From the NCBI GenBank assembly GCA_026122225.1, contig JANEZZ010002363.1, positions 495,782-559,781 on the forward strand: 64,000 nucleotides of DNA. Reading direction: 5' to 3'. Below the pieces are notes generated by a model. It did not search any database, was not told the origin of the DNA, and saw only the letters and a program-made list of their open reading frames with translations. A program made the position numbers and the translations under genes. The stretch comes from Heloderma charlesbogerti (Eukaryota; Chordata; Lepidosauria; Squamata; Helodermatidae). Of the stretch, positions 10,226 through 19,954 are shown piece after piece. Position 1 is the stretch's first letter. The number at the start of each line of letters is the position of its first letter.

Positions 10226-11960
10226 ATTTATAGAAATAATCTCAGATGTTAGGCACAATATTTTTCACAAACTGGAATTCAGGTGTAGGAAGGCATACAT
10301 AACATTGAAAGTCATAAGACCGGATCCAGATTTAGGTGTGTGCAACCGGGTTGGCAGAAGCAGGTTTCCATGTCCCCTCCTCCCCTGACAGTCCCTTATG
10401 GTGTTCCTCCTCCTACCCCTGGAGTTCTGTTCGCAGAAGATGCCTATGCTTGATTTTCAGGGATTCCCCATTCCTCCCACACCACACAGTCTCCTGGAAT
10501 TCAGCAGGGTCCCCTGCCCTCTGTGTAGCATTTTGGGGTAGAGGGCCAGAGGGGCTGCCATGGAGAGGTGTGGGGGAAATCCACTTCCACTTGCCAAGTT
10601 ACTTGTGCCAACATCTGGATTCAGCTCATATACTGGATGCAGTTTTTGTGAGGGGAGGGAATTTATAGAACTCTCTCCCTCTCTCCATACGTTCGTGTGC
10701 ACGCACACACACTACATACATTATGTTGAACTGAGATTTCTCGCTAAGCTGTCTTTCACGAGAATTATTGGAAGATGTTGCTTTCTGAAAAAGGCAATCT
10801 CTGTGTTGTCTGCATTTTGTTTTTTATTTAAAAGTTTCAATGTCTTTCAGCTCTATCTATTCTGTTTATATTAGTGAGGCTAAGAAAGTGAAAGCTTTTA
10901 TGGCTTGTAGCAGAACAGTCTATTTTAGCTGCTCATCAATCTGCATGACATTGGAAGGTCCAAAACCCTATTATTTTTTGCAATATTTATGATTACTTCC
11001 TCACCAATAACATCAAAAACTGATCTGAGGATTCTTGAATACCAGCTGTGTGATGAAAAGCACTTAGTTAATTGGTACTGCTATATTGCCCAAAGTAATG
11101 AAAAGCATGATAGGCAATTGGAACATTTTTACTGCTGATTATTCCATTAAATATGGCTTCAATTATTCAGCAAACTAAATAATTTGATCTTTTAATGCAG
11201 GAGCAAATGATCCTTTGGGAAGATTTGGTGTCTTATGCTTTGAGTCTTGATTTCATATCTTGTGACACAGGATTATCCAGTGACTTCCTACTGAAAAATA
11301 AATCTCTTGGCAATTATGTGCAAAAATAACTGCCGCACATAACATGTAGTCCAAATGGTTCTGAAGACAGGGTTAAAAAGACCCAAATAAATGCTTTTGT
11401 GGCTAAGGCCATGTCTACACAGAAACTAGAACATGTAGGGAAACTGTTCCTGGAATGCAGATTGCAGGTTAGGGATCACATGATTGAACCTCTCTTGTAT
11501 TAAAATACATAAATAATCCTTTTTGCGCGTAGAAAATTAGCATATCACGAAGGGGTCTGCCTGCTGCTTTTCTACTTGTAGGATTTTTTCCCATGGGGGA
11601 AAATGGAAACATAGTAGGTCCCCACCCCACCCCAATCTATAATCTAAAGTGGTACAGGCCAGGAATAATTTTTATCACATGGCCTAAATTTTCAACTGAG
11701 CGATGTGAGCTGCTCAAAGCTGTTAGTGGGATGTTTACTTTAAAATGTAAAAAGAATCATGTTAACTGTGAAAATGTGGGGTGTGATCACATTCTTTTGT
11801 TTGACAACCTGCATTTGTTTTTCTGCAAACAGCCCCATCATAAGTCTTAGGATGAGTACTTAATACTGTAACAAGAAGCATTTTTGCAGCCCCTGAAGGT
11901 TCCGATGTGTTTCCTAGCAGTGAGTGGCTGAGCTGCTCTGATGTCACAGTGCAGATGGGC
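10226..11960. other. No gene recognised
   Basis: Includes a moderately GC-rich stretch at 10330-10690 with open frames of 83-110 codons on both strands. None has a recognisable domain or a splice context I can support. The remainder is AT-rich. Confidence 0.4.
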
Positions 11961-12649
11961 TCTGTTAACTATGAACTCCCCAAACTAGTATATCCTCCAA
12001 ACATATGCCATTGCCAATGTTTTGTGCCACATCAAATGCGAGTTCGTAGTTAACACACAAAAGAACCACATTGTCATAATACCTCCAAATCTGTGCCAAA
12101 GTTTTGTACTAGTTTTGTGCTGTTTTGTGCCACAAATCCCAAGTTTTCTGCTACCACCAAAAGCATGAAAATAACATATGAGTTTTGTAAAGTAAGTTGC
12201 AATCCACAAAAGCCCATGCTAATTTATTAAAGTATCTGAACAACTAAAACAGTTAATATAAAAGGTGAAGCTCTCCCCTTATTTTTGAGGGAGAAAGTCC
12301 CATTGAACTCAGCAAGTCTTAAGTGAATTGTAGAAGCACAAGACTTTAACACATGTTCAGAGGGGATATCAGAATGTGGGGTTTTTGTTTTTGTTATCTC
12401 CTGCATTTGATGCATCGGTACATTGTGGGTAGCAGCACAAAACTTGGGATTTGTGGCACAAAACTAGAACAAAAGTTTGCCACAGATTTGGAAGTATCAT
12501 GATGACAACATTGGCTTTTGTGTGTGTTAATTATGAGCCTGCATTTGATGTATCAGTACACAATTGTGGGTGGTAGCACAAAACAGCACACAACTTTGGC
12601 ATATGTTTAGAGGAGATATTAGTTCAGGGAGTTTGTAGTTAACAGAGTC
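11961..12649. mobile_element. Large foldback (long inverted repeat) element
   Basis: The left end TCTGTTAACTATGAACTCCC and following AACTAGTATATCCTCCAAAC is mirrored by the right end GAGGAGATATTAGTTCAGGG then AGTTTGTAGTTAACAGAG. Complementary blocks rich in AAAACTTGGGATTTGTGGCA continue inward on both sides. A 12-bp near-perfect direct repeat (GTGCAGATGGGC at 11949-11960, GTGCAGCTGGGC at 12650-12661) flanks the element and could be its target duplication. There is no protein frame. It is probably a non-autonomous DNA transposon of unknown superfamily. Confidence 0.65.
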
Positions 12650-12661
12650 GTGCAGCTGGGC

Positions 12662-13852
12662 AGGTTAATATGTTGCAGCATTGCTGGAAGCCAATTGCTA
12701 AGCCACTCTGAAGTTAGAGAGGGGCTGGTTTGTCAATGGTTAGCCTGTGGCAAAGGGGGACTGGCAAGATCTTAGAATTCTAAGGACCATGAACAACTTT
12801 AAGATGACACCTTGCAAGCATAGTTTCATTTTCACTATGCTTTCAGATAGCAGTGGGGAGTAAATTCAGTTGGCTGTGCATGACAGTAGAGTGCTTTATG
12901 TCGAAATTACCATTGGAGTATACTCTGAGAACTGCAAATGCATCTACAGAGGAGTAATTCTAGAGTCTCATAGTGAACCCAGCCAATGGCTGCAGACAGG
13001 CAACACTTTCTACTTATATATGTGATAATAGGAAAGTTGGAAAAGTGAAGAGTGCGTCAAATAGATAGGTATATCGACTACTTCTGCTCCCCCACTCAAA
13101 TCCATTAAGGAATTGTCTTGATCATGAATTTTGATACTTTGCCAAATCAAGTATCCTTTCAGTTGATTGCATTTACCATTATATCTGGAGAACATACTTA
13201 TTATTTTTATCTGCTGGCTGGAGTAAAAATAATGTTAGCTTTTACCTGAAGACAGACATAATATAAAAAGAAAGCCCACAGCTTGTTCATAGCCAGACAA
13301 GCATACAAGTGAATCAAACACTGGTTCAAAGCCCTCACTGCCCCTGTTACTATTCCCTCCTTCTCCTCTGGCTGGGGAAACTTAAAGTGCCCTGAAAACA
13401 GGTGCTAGGGATGGGGGCAGTAGTGTGGTGGCAGATTCAGCAGTTCAGGGTCCCTTCATGACAGTCACAGCCACGCCCCCTCACAGCCACGCCCCCTTCT
13501 AAGATAGTACAACCCTGTAAGATACACAGCCTTCAACTGGGATCCAAAAACAGTGCAGCTGAGAGTAAGGCGGGGGTATTTCAATTGGATGTCTGAGAAA
13601 AAATGCAGGTTAATCTTTTTCACTCACTCACGCACTCACTCACTCACTCAACACAACCATTTTAGGTTTTCAAAATATGATACTCAATGGAAGCTTCACC
13701 CTCTCAACACAGCCCTCATGGATAGACCCATTTAAACAGCCTCCTTGCACACTTCCTTAGTGCCCCAACATTACCCACTAGCCTTTCCTAAACTTCTTCA
13801 TTATATCTCTCCCCCCCGCAACAGAAATGTCCACAGACCCAGCTGGATTGAA

Positions 13853-13886
<34 letters not shown>

Positions 13887-14530
13887 CTTCTTTCTCCCCT
13901 CCCAGCAACTGGGGAAAAAAACTGATTTTTTTCTGTTTCCCTTCCCTCCACCCGGGTTTGTTTGCCCAGGTACATGCCAACCTTGTACCAAAAATGGTAG
14001 CTGGCAGAGCAGGTTGCATTTGGCAATTCTGTTTAGTGCAGAAATTAATGTTCAAGAATTAACAGTGCAATCCAATGTGTGTTTATTTCGAATTAAATTT
14101 GCAGAGATCTTGGGAAGGCAGCTAAGGCCGCAGTCCTATGCACACTTACCTGGGAGAAAGCCCAGCTGGCAATTGAACAAAGTGGGACTGACGTCTGAGT
14201 AAACACGCATGGGATTGTGTGATAAATCCTAAAAGCTGGCAGAAACCAACTCTTACAATGAATATTAATAATTCAATAGCTGAACAAGACATCACCTTGC
14301 TTCTCATTTGCACCACCCATTGCCTCCCTCTTTTTCATGTTCATCAAGATGTGAAAGAAACTTTTCTGTAACATTTCTCCAGCCCCCCGCCCCGCCCCAT
14401 TGTAAAGCACAAATAAGCGCCAATCCTAAACACACTCACTGAGGGAGCTGGTGTGGCCCTGTTCTCTTTTCCTGCCCTGGGATTGTGGGAGTGGGATAGG
14501 ATGGTGATCTAGCTGGCTCTTGCTGCTGGT
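12662..14530. other. No gene recognised; simple repeats
   Basis: Holds a (CACT)n-like run at 13619-13650, (CA)n at 13852-13886 and a palindromic squamate repeat at 14130-14220. Open frames at 13745-14062 are (CA)n artefacts. Confidence 0.45.
14130..14220. repeat. Palindromic squamate-type dispersed repeat
   Basis: The order is GCAGTCCTATGCACACTTAC, CTGGGAGAAAGCCC, GTGGGACTGACGTCTGAGTA, AACACGCATGGGATTG. The two halves are approximate reverse complements, giving a hairpin about 90 nt long. Confidence 0.6.
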
Positions 14531-14777
14531 CATAGAACCATAGAATAGCAGGGTTGGAAGGGGCCTACAAGCCCATCGAGTCCAACCCCCTGCTCAATGC
14601 AGGAATCCAAGTCAGAGCATCCCTGACAGATGGCTGTCCAGCCTCGTCTTGAAGGCCTCCAGTGTGGGAGAGCCCACCACCTCCCTAGGTCATTGGTTCC
14701 ATTGTCGTATTGCTCTGACAGCCAGGAGGTTTTTCCTGATGTTCAGCCGGAAACTGGCTTCCTGTAACTTGAGCCCA

Positions 14778-16280
14778 TTATTCCGTGTCCTGCACTCTGG
14801 GATGATCGAGAAGAGATCCTGGCCTTCCTCTCTGTGACAACCTTTCAAGTACTTGAAGAGCTATCATATCTCCCCTCAGTCTTCTCTTCTCAAGGCTAAA
14901 CATGCCCAGTTCTTTCAGTCTCTCCTCATAGGGCTTTGTTTCCAGTCCCCTGATCATCTTCGTTGCCCTCCTCTGAACCATCTCCAGCTTGTCTTCATCC
15001 TTCTTAAAGTGCGGTTCCCAGAACTGGACACAGTACTCCAGATGAGGCCTAAGCAGTGCTGATTAGAGGGGAACTAGTACTTCCCGGGATTTGGAAGCTA
15101 TGCTTCTATTAATGCAGCCCAAAATAGCATTTGCCTTTTTTGCAGCCACATCACATTGTTGGCTCATATTCAACTTGTGATCGACAACAATTCCAAGATC
15201 CTTCTCGCTTATAGTGATGTTGAGCCACGTATCCCCCATCTTGTAACTGTACATTTGGTTTCTTTTTCCAGTGTGCAGAACTTGGCATTTATCCCTATTA
15301 AATGTCATTCTGTTGTTTTCTGCCCAGTGCTCCAGTCTATCCAGATCACTTTGAATTTTGTTTCTGTCTTCCAAAGTATTAGCTATCCCACCCACTTTTG
15401 TGTCATCTGCAAATTTGATCAGCATTCCCTGCACCTCCTCCTCTAAGTCATTAATAAAAATGTTGAAGAGCACTGGGCCCTGGACTGAGCCCTGCGGTAC
15501 CCCACTTGTTACCTCTCCCCAGTTTGAGAAGTTCCCATTGATAAGCACTCTTTGAGTCCGATTCTGTAGCCAACTGTGGATCCACCAGATCGTTGTTTCA
15601 TCTAGCCCACTTTGAGCTAGTTTGCTCATCAAGATATCATGGGGCACTTTGTCGAAAGCTTTGCTGAAGTCGAGGTATATGATGTCTACAGCATTCCCAC
15701 GGTCCGCAAGGGAGGTTACTTGATCAAAAAATGAGATCAGATTCGTCTGGCAGGACTTGTTCTTGACAAATCCATGTTGGTTTGGAGTAATCACGGCATT
15801 GTTGTCAAGGTGCTTCCAGATGGATTGCTTTATCATCTGCTCCAGAATTTTCCCAGGGATTGATGTCAGACTGACTGGTCTGTAGTTCCCAGGTTCCTCC
15901 TTTTTACCCTTTTTGAAGATAGGGACAACATTAGCCCTCCTCCAGTCATTTGGTACTTCCCCCATCCTCCATGATTTCTCAAAGAGAATAGACGAGAGTT
16001 CTTCTGCCAGTTCCTTTATTACTCTAGGATGCCGTTCATCTGGCCCTGGAGATTTGAACTCATTCAAAGTAATTAGGTGTTCCTTGACCATATGCCTATC
16101 GATCTCAAGCTGCAATCCTGCCCCTTCATCCTGTATTTCGCCTTTGCCAGGGGGGCCATAGACCCTCTTTTGGGAGAAGACTGAGCCAAAGTAGGAATTG
16201 AGCACCTCTGCCTTTTCTTTGTCATCTGTTATCATTTTGCCATCCGTTCTCCCGGGAGACAACATACCTGGCAAGTCCAT
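14778..16280 (-). pseudogene. CR1 ORF2 reverse transcriptase, one nonsense codon
   Basis: The minus-strand frame is continuous from 16280 to 14778 except for one TAA at 15063-15065, where related copies have an amino-acid codon ([18 protein letters not shown]). Order of motifs: DEKAEVLNSYFGS-like linker region, FKSPGPDERHPRVIK, NYRPVSLTSIPGKILEQ, YLDFSKAFDKVPH, SGVPQGSVQGPVLFNIFIND, KFADDTKVGG and HTGKRNQMYSY, then [20 protein letters not shown] C-terminus with [17 protein letters not shown]. The catalytic ADD is intact. The apurinic-type endonuclease that precedes the reverse transcriptase in a complete CR1 ORF2 is absent. It is therefore a dead fragment but quite young, judging from one inactivating change in about 500 codons. 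Confidence 0.92.
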
Positions 16281-16391
16281 GGGTCTTCACGACATTCTTG
16301 GGTCTCGATCCCATGCAGCAAGCAGTCTCCCACTACTACCACTCTTCTCTTCTTCTTGTTGTAGGCCTGGGTTTCATCGCCTCTGTTTGAC
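16250..16391 (-). pseudogene. CR1 ORF1 esterase-domain fragment
   Basis: The minus strand reads GDETQAYNKKKRR, VVVVGDCLLHGIET, then QVCCLPG, in a frame different from the reverse transcriptase. VVVVGDSLL is the nucleophile block of the GDSL-type esterase domain known in CR1 ORF1; here the serine position is cysteine. Near CCCGGGAGA (about 16250) the sequence jumps straight into the ORF2 linker, which marks an internal deletion. The upstream part continues at 17230 beyond hAT-1. Confidence 0.75.
16384..16391. repeat. 8-bp target-site duplication of hAT-1 (left)
   Basis: TGTTTGAC here is repeated exactly at 17230-17237. Removing the element plus one copy restores the CR1 ORF1 frame. Confidence 0.93.
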
Positions 16392-17229
16392 TAGGGATGT
16401 ACGAAACTCGCTTAACTTTTCGCAGAATCTTCCGCCGTGGGGGGGGAGGCGTGCTGTCCCTCCCCGCCGGAAACCTCGACGGGGGGGCGATCCGGTCCTC
16501 CCCCTGGAATCCTCGACGGCCGGCTCTGGGCCATCCGCAGCTGGATTTCCAGCCATGGACGGGCTGCTGCAGACGCAAATGGCAGCCAACGTAGCGGCCA
16601 CCATTTGCGTCCAGCCAGGCAGCCGTGATAGGCTACGTAAGAATTTACATAGCCTCTAAACGCCCCCCCCAAAAAACCCCAGCGTACATAAATGGCAGTG
16701 GCTACGGCGGCCACCATTTGCGTTCCCTATTTTTCACTGATTTATCTTACATAAATATTTACGTAAGATAAAATTGTGAAAAAAAGGGGAACGCAAATCG
16801 CGAAGTGGGCGCTATTTGTGTTCCTTTATTTTTCGCCGTTCTAGCCTACGGAAATATTTACGTAAGATAAATCGGCGAAAAATAGGGAAGCGCAAATGGC
16901 GGCCGCTGTAGCCGCCGCCATTTGCATACACTTGGTTTTTGGGGGGGAGTTAGTCGTGATAGGCTACGTAAATTCTTACATAGCCTGTCACGGCTGAAAG
17001 GATGGCAATGGCGGCGGCAGCAGCCCAGCCGCGGCTGGCCAGGAGACCAGCTGCCACCGGAACCGCTGCCACCGCATCTGCCACATCCACCCCAGGTAAG
17101 TGCCATCCCAGGGGCATTCCGCAGGGGGGCGGGGGGGACAGGAGGCCGTTCCGACATGGATTCCAGGGGGCCGGATTCTACAGAATCCGGCCTCACTGGA
17201 ATCCGTGGCGGAATTCTGTGCCATCACTA
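16392..17229 (+). mobile_element. Hairpin-rich non-autonomous hAT-like transposon, copy 1 (hAT-1)
   Basis: An 838-bp insertion in CR1 ORF1. The ends are TAGGGATGTACGAAA and, reversed, TAGTGATGGC; the 8-bp duplication TGTTTGAC is exact. Palindromes of the form GATAGGCTACGTAA...TTACATAGCC lie at 16625-16655 and 16954-16994. Two inner palindromes of the type TATCTTACATAAAT...ATTTACGTAAGATA lie at 16740-16772 and 16842-16872. GCAAATGGCGGC palindromes occur, the clearest at 16893-16927. An ATG at 17002 opens a frame that runs to a CAG|GTAAG donor-like site at 17095/17096. No transposase is encoded. The 8-bp duplication and terminus suggest the hAT superfamily (Ac-like ends), which is inference. 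Confidence 0.9.
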
Positions 17230-17462
17230 TGTTTGACTGACCTTCAGCCTCTTGCTCACTCTCATGTAGGTTCCCCTGTGATTCTTCCTCTGCAGGCTGT
17301 CCTCCAGTCTCATCCGCAAGTACCTGGAATCGGTTCCACAGCTCCACTGCTTCCACTGGTGCAGAGTAGCATCTAGTTCTTCTTCTCCTAACTGTCACCC
17401 TTTTCCAAGGAGTATCCTCTATTCCATTTTTCTTCACCTCAGCTTTTCCCACTGCCTCATCT
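17230..17462 (-). pseudogene. CR1 ORF1 middle fragment between two insertions
   Basis: On the minus strand this reads EAVGKAEVKKNGIEDTPW, then KRVTVRRRRTRCYS, APVEAVELWNRFQVLAD, followed by an acidic glutamate-rich stretch. ELWNRFQVLADE corresponds to the RNRFDVLAEE-type block upstream of the esterase in CR1 ORF1. It rejoins 16391 on removal of hAT-1 and 18265 on removal of hAT-2. Confidence 0.8.
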
Positions 17463-18264
17463 TAGGGATGTACGAAAGTCACGTACATGTGATGAAATTT
17501 GATTTGCGGTGGGGGGGAGGCGCTCCGTCCCTCCCCCCCGAAATTCTGGCTGGGGGGGAGGCGCCCCATCCCTTCCCCCCGAAATTCTGGCCGGGGGGGG
17601 AGGCGCCCCGTCCCTCCTGCCGCGAATCCTGGCCAGCCGGGACTGCAAATGGCGGCGGCCGTAGCCGCTGCCGTTTGCGTCCCTGCAGTCAGCCGTGATA
17701 GGCTACGTAAATGTTTACGTAGCCTATCACGGCTGAGTTAAAAAAAAAACCCGCGCGTATGCAAATGGCGGCGCCCATGGGCGCCGCAATTTGCGTTCCT
17801 TATTTTGGCACATCTTGTGTACGTAAACATTTACATAGACTACGGCGAAAATAAGGGGAACGCAAATAGCCCCATGGGTAGACCCATGGGCGCCGCCATT
17901 TGCATACGCGTGGGTTTTTGTTTTTTGTTTTAACTCAGCCATGATAGGTTACGTAAAGATTTACGTAGCTTATCATGGTATTTTTTAAAAATCTAGCCAT
18001 GATAGGCTATGTAAATCTTTACGTAGCCTATCACATTTTTTGTTTTGTTTTTAACTTGGAAATGGTGGCGGCGGCTGCCGGTTGGAAGACCGGCCACTGC
18101 CGCACCGCCGCCGGAGCTGCCTCTGCCAGGGAGATTCGCCCAAGGTAAGTCCTGTCCTGGAGGGGTGGGGGGGTGGCAGACCATTTCGCCACCGATTTCG
18201 GGGGGCCGAATGCGCTGGCATTTGGCCTCCCCAAGATTCGTGGCGAAATTCTCTGACATCCCTA
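17463..18264 (+). mobile_element. Hairpin-rich non-autonomous hAT-like transposon, copy 2 (hAT-2)
   Basis: 802 bp, with ends TAGGGATGTACGAAA and, reversed, TAGGGATGTCAGAGA. It lies in the same CR1 as copy 1, in the same orientation. Palindromes are at 17691-17735 (the most complete, GCCGTGATAGGCTACG paired with its reverse), 17817-17847, 17938-17982 and 17997-18033. GC-rich near-tandem blocks of GGGGGGAGGCG type lie at 17511-17620. An ATG at 18062 opens 27 codons plus two bases up to AAG|GTAAGT at 18144/18145. No full 8-bp duplication is visible (left CCTCATCT, right TCTTGCTG, sharing only TCT), so one flank was probably altered. Confidence 0.88.
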
Positions 18265-18407
18265 TCTTGCTGTTGCTCTTCAAGCTTCTGGTCTTCCCTT
18301 TGCTACTGTAGTTCCCCCATTCTGTCCAAGAACTCTTTTGTGTTCACTTATTCCCCGGAGGGTTGACAGTCGCCGCTCCAGTCCACTTACTTTGTCTTCC
18401 AGCAGAA
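18265..18407 (-). pseudogene. CR1 ORF1 coiled-coil-like fragment, 5' end of the copy
   Basis: The minus strand reads LLEDKVSGLERRLSTLRGI then, after a frameshift, EFLDRMGELQ, a stop, and QREDQKLEEQQQDEAVGKAE across the hAT-2 insertion site. The heptad-like leucine and glutamate pattern fits the coiled coil at the start of CR1 ORF1. CR1 similarity stops at about 18407, where AT-rich palindromic DNA begins. Confidence 0.7.
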
Positions 18408-18545
18408 ATAATTAAATTAATAATAATTAATTAAATTAATTAATCAATTAATTAAATCGATTCTTCCAATCAATTTAATTAATTGATTGGATGTATAGTC
18501 TACTTCCATGAAGTGGACTATATAATCAATCAATCAATTTAATAA
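18408..18545. repeat. AT-rich palindromic tract
   Basis: Nested TAATTAATTAAATTAATTAA and CAATCAATTTAATTAATTGA units form several self-complementary segments. It lies at the 5' truncation point of the CR1 copy. Probably a simple-sequence expansion. Confidence 0.7.
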
Positions 18546-18818
18546 ATAATACATCATATATGGACAACAGTAATGATGTATTTTTTTTCTACCTCAGATA
18601 AAATAGTGACCCTATCATATAGATAGAATAAAGCCTCATGGCCATGGGGCTTACTCTCAAGTAAGCATAAAGCAAATATATGGAGGAAATTAGTGTCTGT
18701 GTGAGGGGGAGAGAGAGAACAAGAAAAAGCTGCTTTTCTTAACAAATTTATTTAAAGACCATCAGGGTTGCTGGTAATGTACACTACAGCTAAGAAGAAA
18801 TGCAGCAGGCTGCAGCCG
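18546..18818. other. No gene recognised
   Basis: AT-rich sequence with no supported gene or repeat. Confidence 0.4.
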
Positions 18819-18962
18819 CCCTTCCCCAACCTGGCGCCCTCCAGATTTGCTGGACAGCAACTCCCATTGGCTCCAGGCAGCATATTGGCTATGCTGGCTG
18901 GGAGGGGGGATGATAGGATTTGCATTCCAACACATTTGGAGGGCACAAGGTTGGGAAAGCTG
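18819..18962. mobile_element. Palindromic MITE, CCAACCTGGTGCCCTCCAG family, copy 1
   Basis: The left end CCCTTCCCCAACCTGGCGCC and CTCCAGATTTGCTGGAC is mirrored by the right end CCAACACATTTGGAGGGCAC and AAGGTTGGGAAAGC. The centre CATGCTGGCTGGGA-like block is shared with 19855 and 52795. No coding capacity. Confidence 0.8.
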
Positions 18963-19129
18963 GGTGAGAGAAGTTCTGTGGCCCCTGCCCAGAGCTGTGT
19001 GTCGGGGCTCCCAATATCCACGTACATGTCTTCTCGGAGGTAAGCATATAGATTTCAATGGGGTTTATTCCCAGGTATTTCTTATCCTTTTAATTTAATT
19101 TTTAAAATTTCATTTATTTTTCACTCATA

Positions 19130-19800
19130 TAGACTTCCTCGTCCTCTCTGCCACACCATGCCCCACCCCCACCCCACTGCCTTTTTTGCCTGCTGTCACT
19201 GCCCCACCCCAGGCCCCAACAAACTGAGCTGACCTATCTGAGTCTGACGGCCAGCGTTTTTTCCTGCGCATTGTGGTGTCTGCGTTCTGGGTTGCCGCCG
19301 CTGCTCTGGCTGGGCTTGCTGGGGGGCTGGGAGCACAGGATTGATGATCATGATCAGCGTCTTCAGCAAGCAACTTAGCCTGGCCCACGTGCTCCCGCCC
19401 TTCCCTGAAACCAGAAGGTGACGGGGCAGTCTCAGGCACAGGCGTGGCTGCAGCTCATCCACCTCTCCCTCTCCGAGCGAGAGAAGGCGGGCTGCAAGAG
19501 AGGTAAATTCACCCTTTGCCAGGCGAGGCTGCCTTGCCCAGGTGGCCTCTCAGGCCAGGGGAGGGGGAAATTCGCCGTTCTTCCCACCCCATGCCTGGAG
19601 CTTTGGGGAGAGTAGCTGCTGTAGCAGCAGCGGTGCCCGCCCCACTCACAACAGCATCTCAGGCTCTTCCAGCCGCCTACCCCACAGTGGTAGGCTGGGA
19701 GTGGGAGGGATCCTGCTGAGACCTGGCTCTAAAAGAAGTCCTGGGTCTTGGTCCCGGCGTGACCCACCACCACTGCACCCCTGGATGGGAGAAAGTTGCA
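19130..19800. other. GC-rich island of unknown nature
   Basis: GC content is clearly above the flanks and CpG dinucleotides are retained in the parts at 19240-19420 and 19470-19580. Frames of 60-124 codons are open on both strands but are proline, alanine and serine rich with no domain I recognise. Donor-like GAGAG|GTAAAT occurs at 19500-19505. It could be a CpG-island promoter, a decayed GC-rich transposon, or a first exon. Confidence 0.3.
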
Positions 19801-19854
19801 CTGCCCAGTTATGCAGCACTTCATTAACTTTCTGTAAGCCTTCGGAATAACGTA

Positions 19855-19954
19855 GCCTTTCCCAGCTTGGTGCTCTCCAGATAGCCAATGGCCATGCTGG
19901 CTGGGGATGAAGGGAACTGTGGGACCTGGGAGACACCAGGTTGGGGAAGGTTGG
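19855..19954. mobile_element. Palindromic MITE, CCAACCTGGTGCCCTCCAG family, copy 2
   Basis: CTTTCCCAGCTTGGTGCTCT at the left pairs with AGACACCAGGTTGGGGAAGG at the right. CATGCTGGCTGGGGATGA lies in the middle. It is shorter than copy 1 because the centre is partly deleted. Confidence 0.72.

Larger units (their letters stand above)
14531..18407 (-). mobile_element. CR1 LINE, 5'-truncated, internally deleted, twice interrupted
   Basis: The 3' end lies at 14531, where the plus strand reads CATAGAACCATAGAATAGCA, the reverse of the ATTCTATG-type CR1 tail. The element runs leftward through the reverse transcriptase (14778-16280), an ORF1 esterase piece (16250-16391), insertion hAT-1 (16392-17229), more ORF1 (17230-17462), insertion hAT-2 (17463-18264) and an ORF1 coiled-coil-like piece (18265-18407). 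Without the insertions it is about 2.2 kb, roughly half a complete CR1. The endonuclease is missing because ORF1 is fused directly to the reverse-transcriptase part. Confidence 0.93.

Noticed and set aside
10336..10708. Overlapping frames of 83-110 codons suggesting a small gene
   Set aside because: Frames are open on both strands, proline/serine rich, and have no domain, start context or splice signals I can defend.
13745..14062. Four overlapping frames of 67-105 codons
   Set aside because: They all read through a (CA)n/(GT)n microsatellite, which is free of stops in most frames.
15156..15555. Open frames on the plus strand across the CR1 reverse transcriptase
   Set aside because: They are antisense shadows of the minus-strand CR1 frame; no independent motif.
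16988..17452. A 154-codon minus-strand frame read as one protein
   Set aside because: The first part is genuine CR1 ORF1, but the rest reads into inserted hAT-1. The two halves are unrelated.
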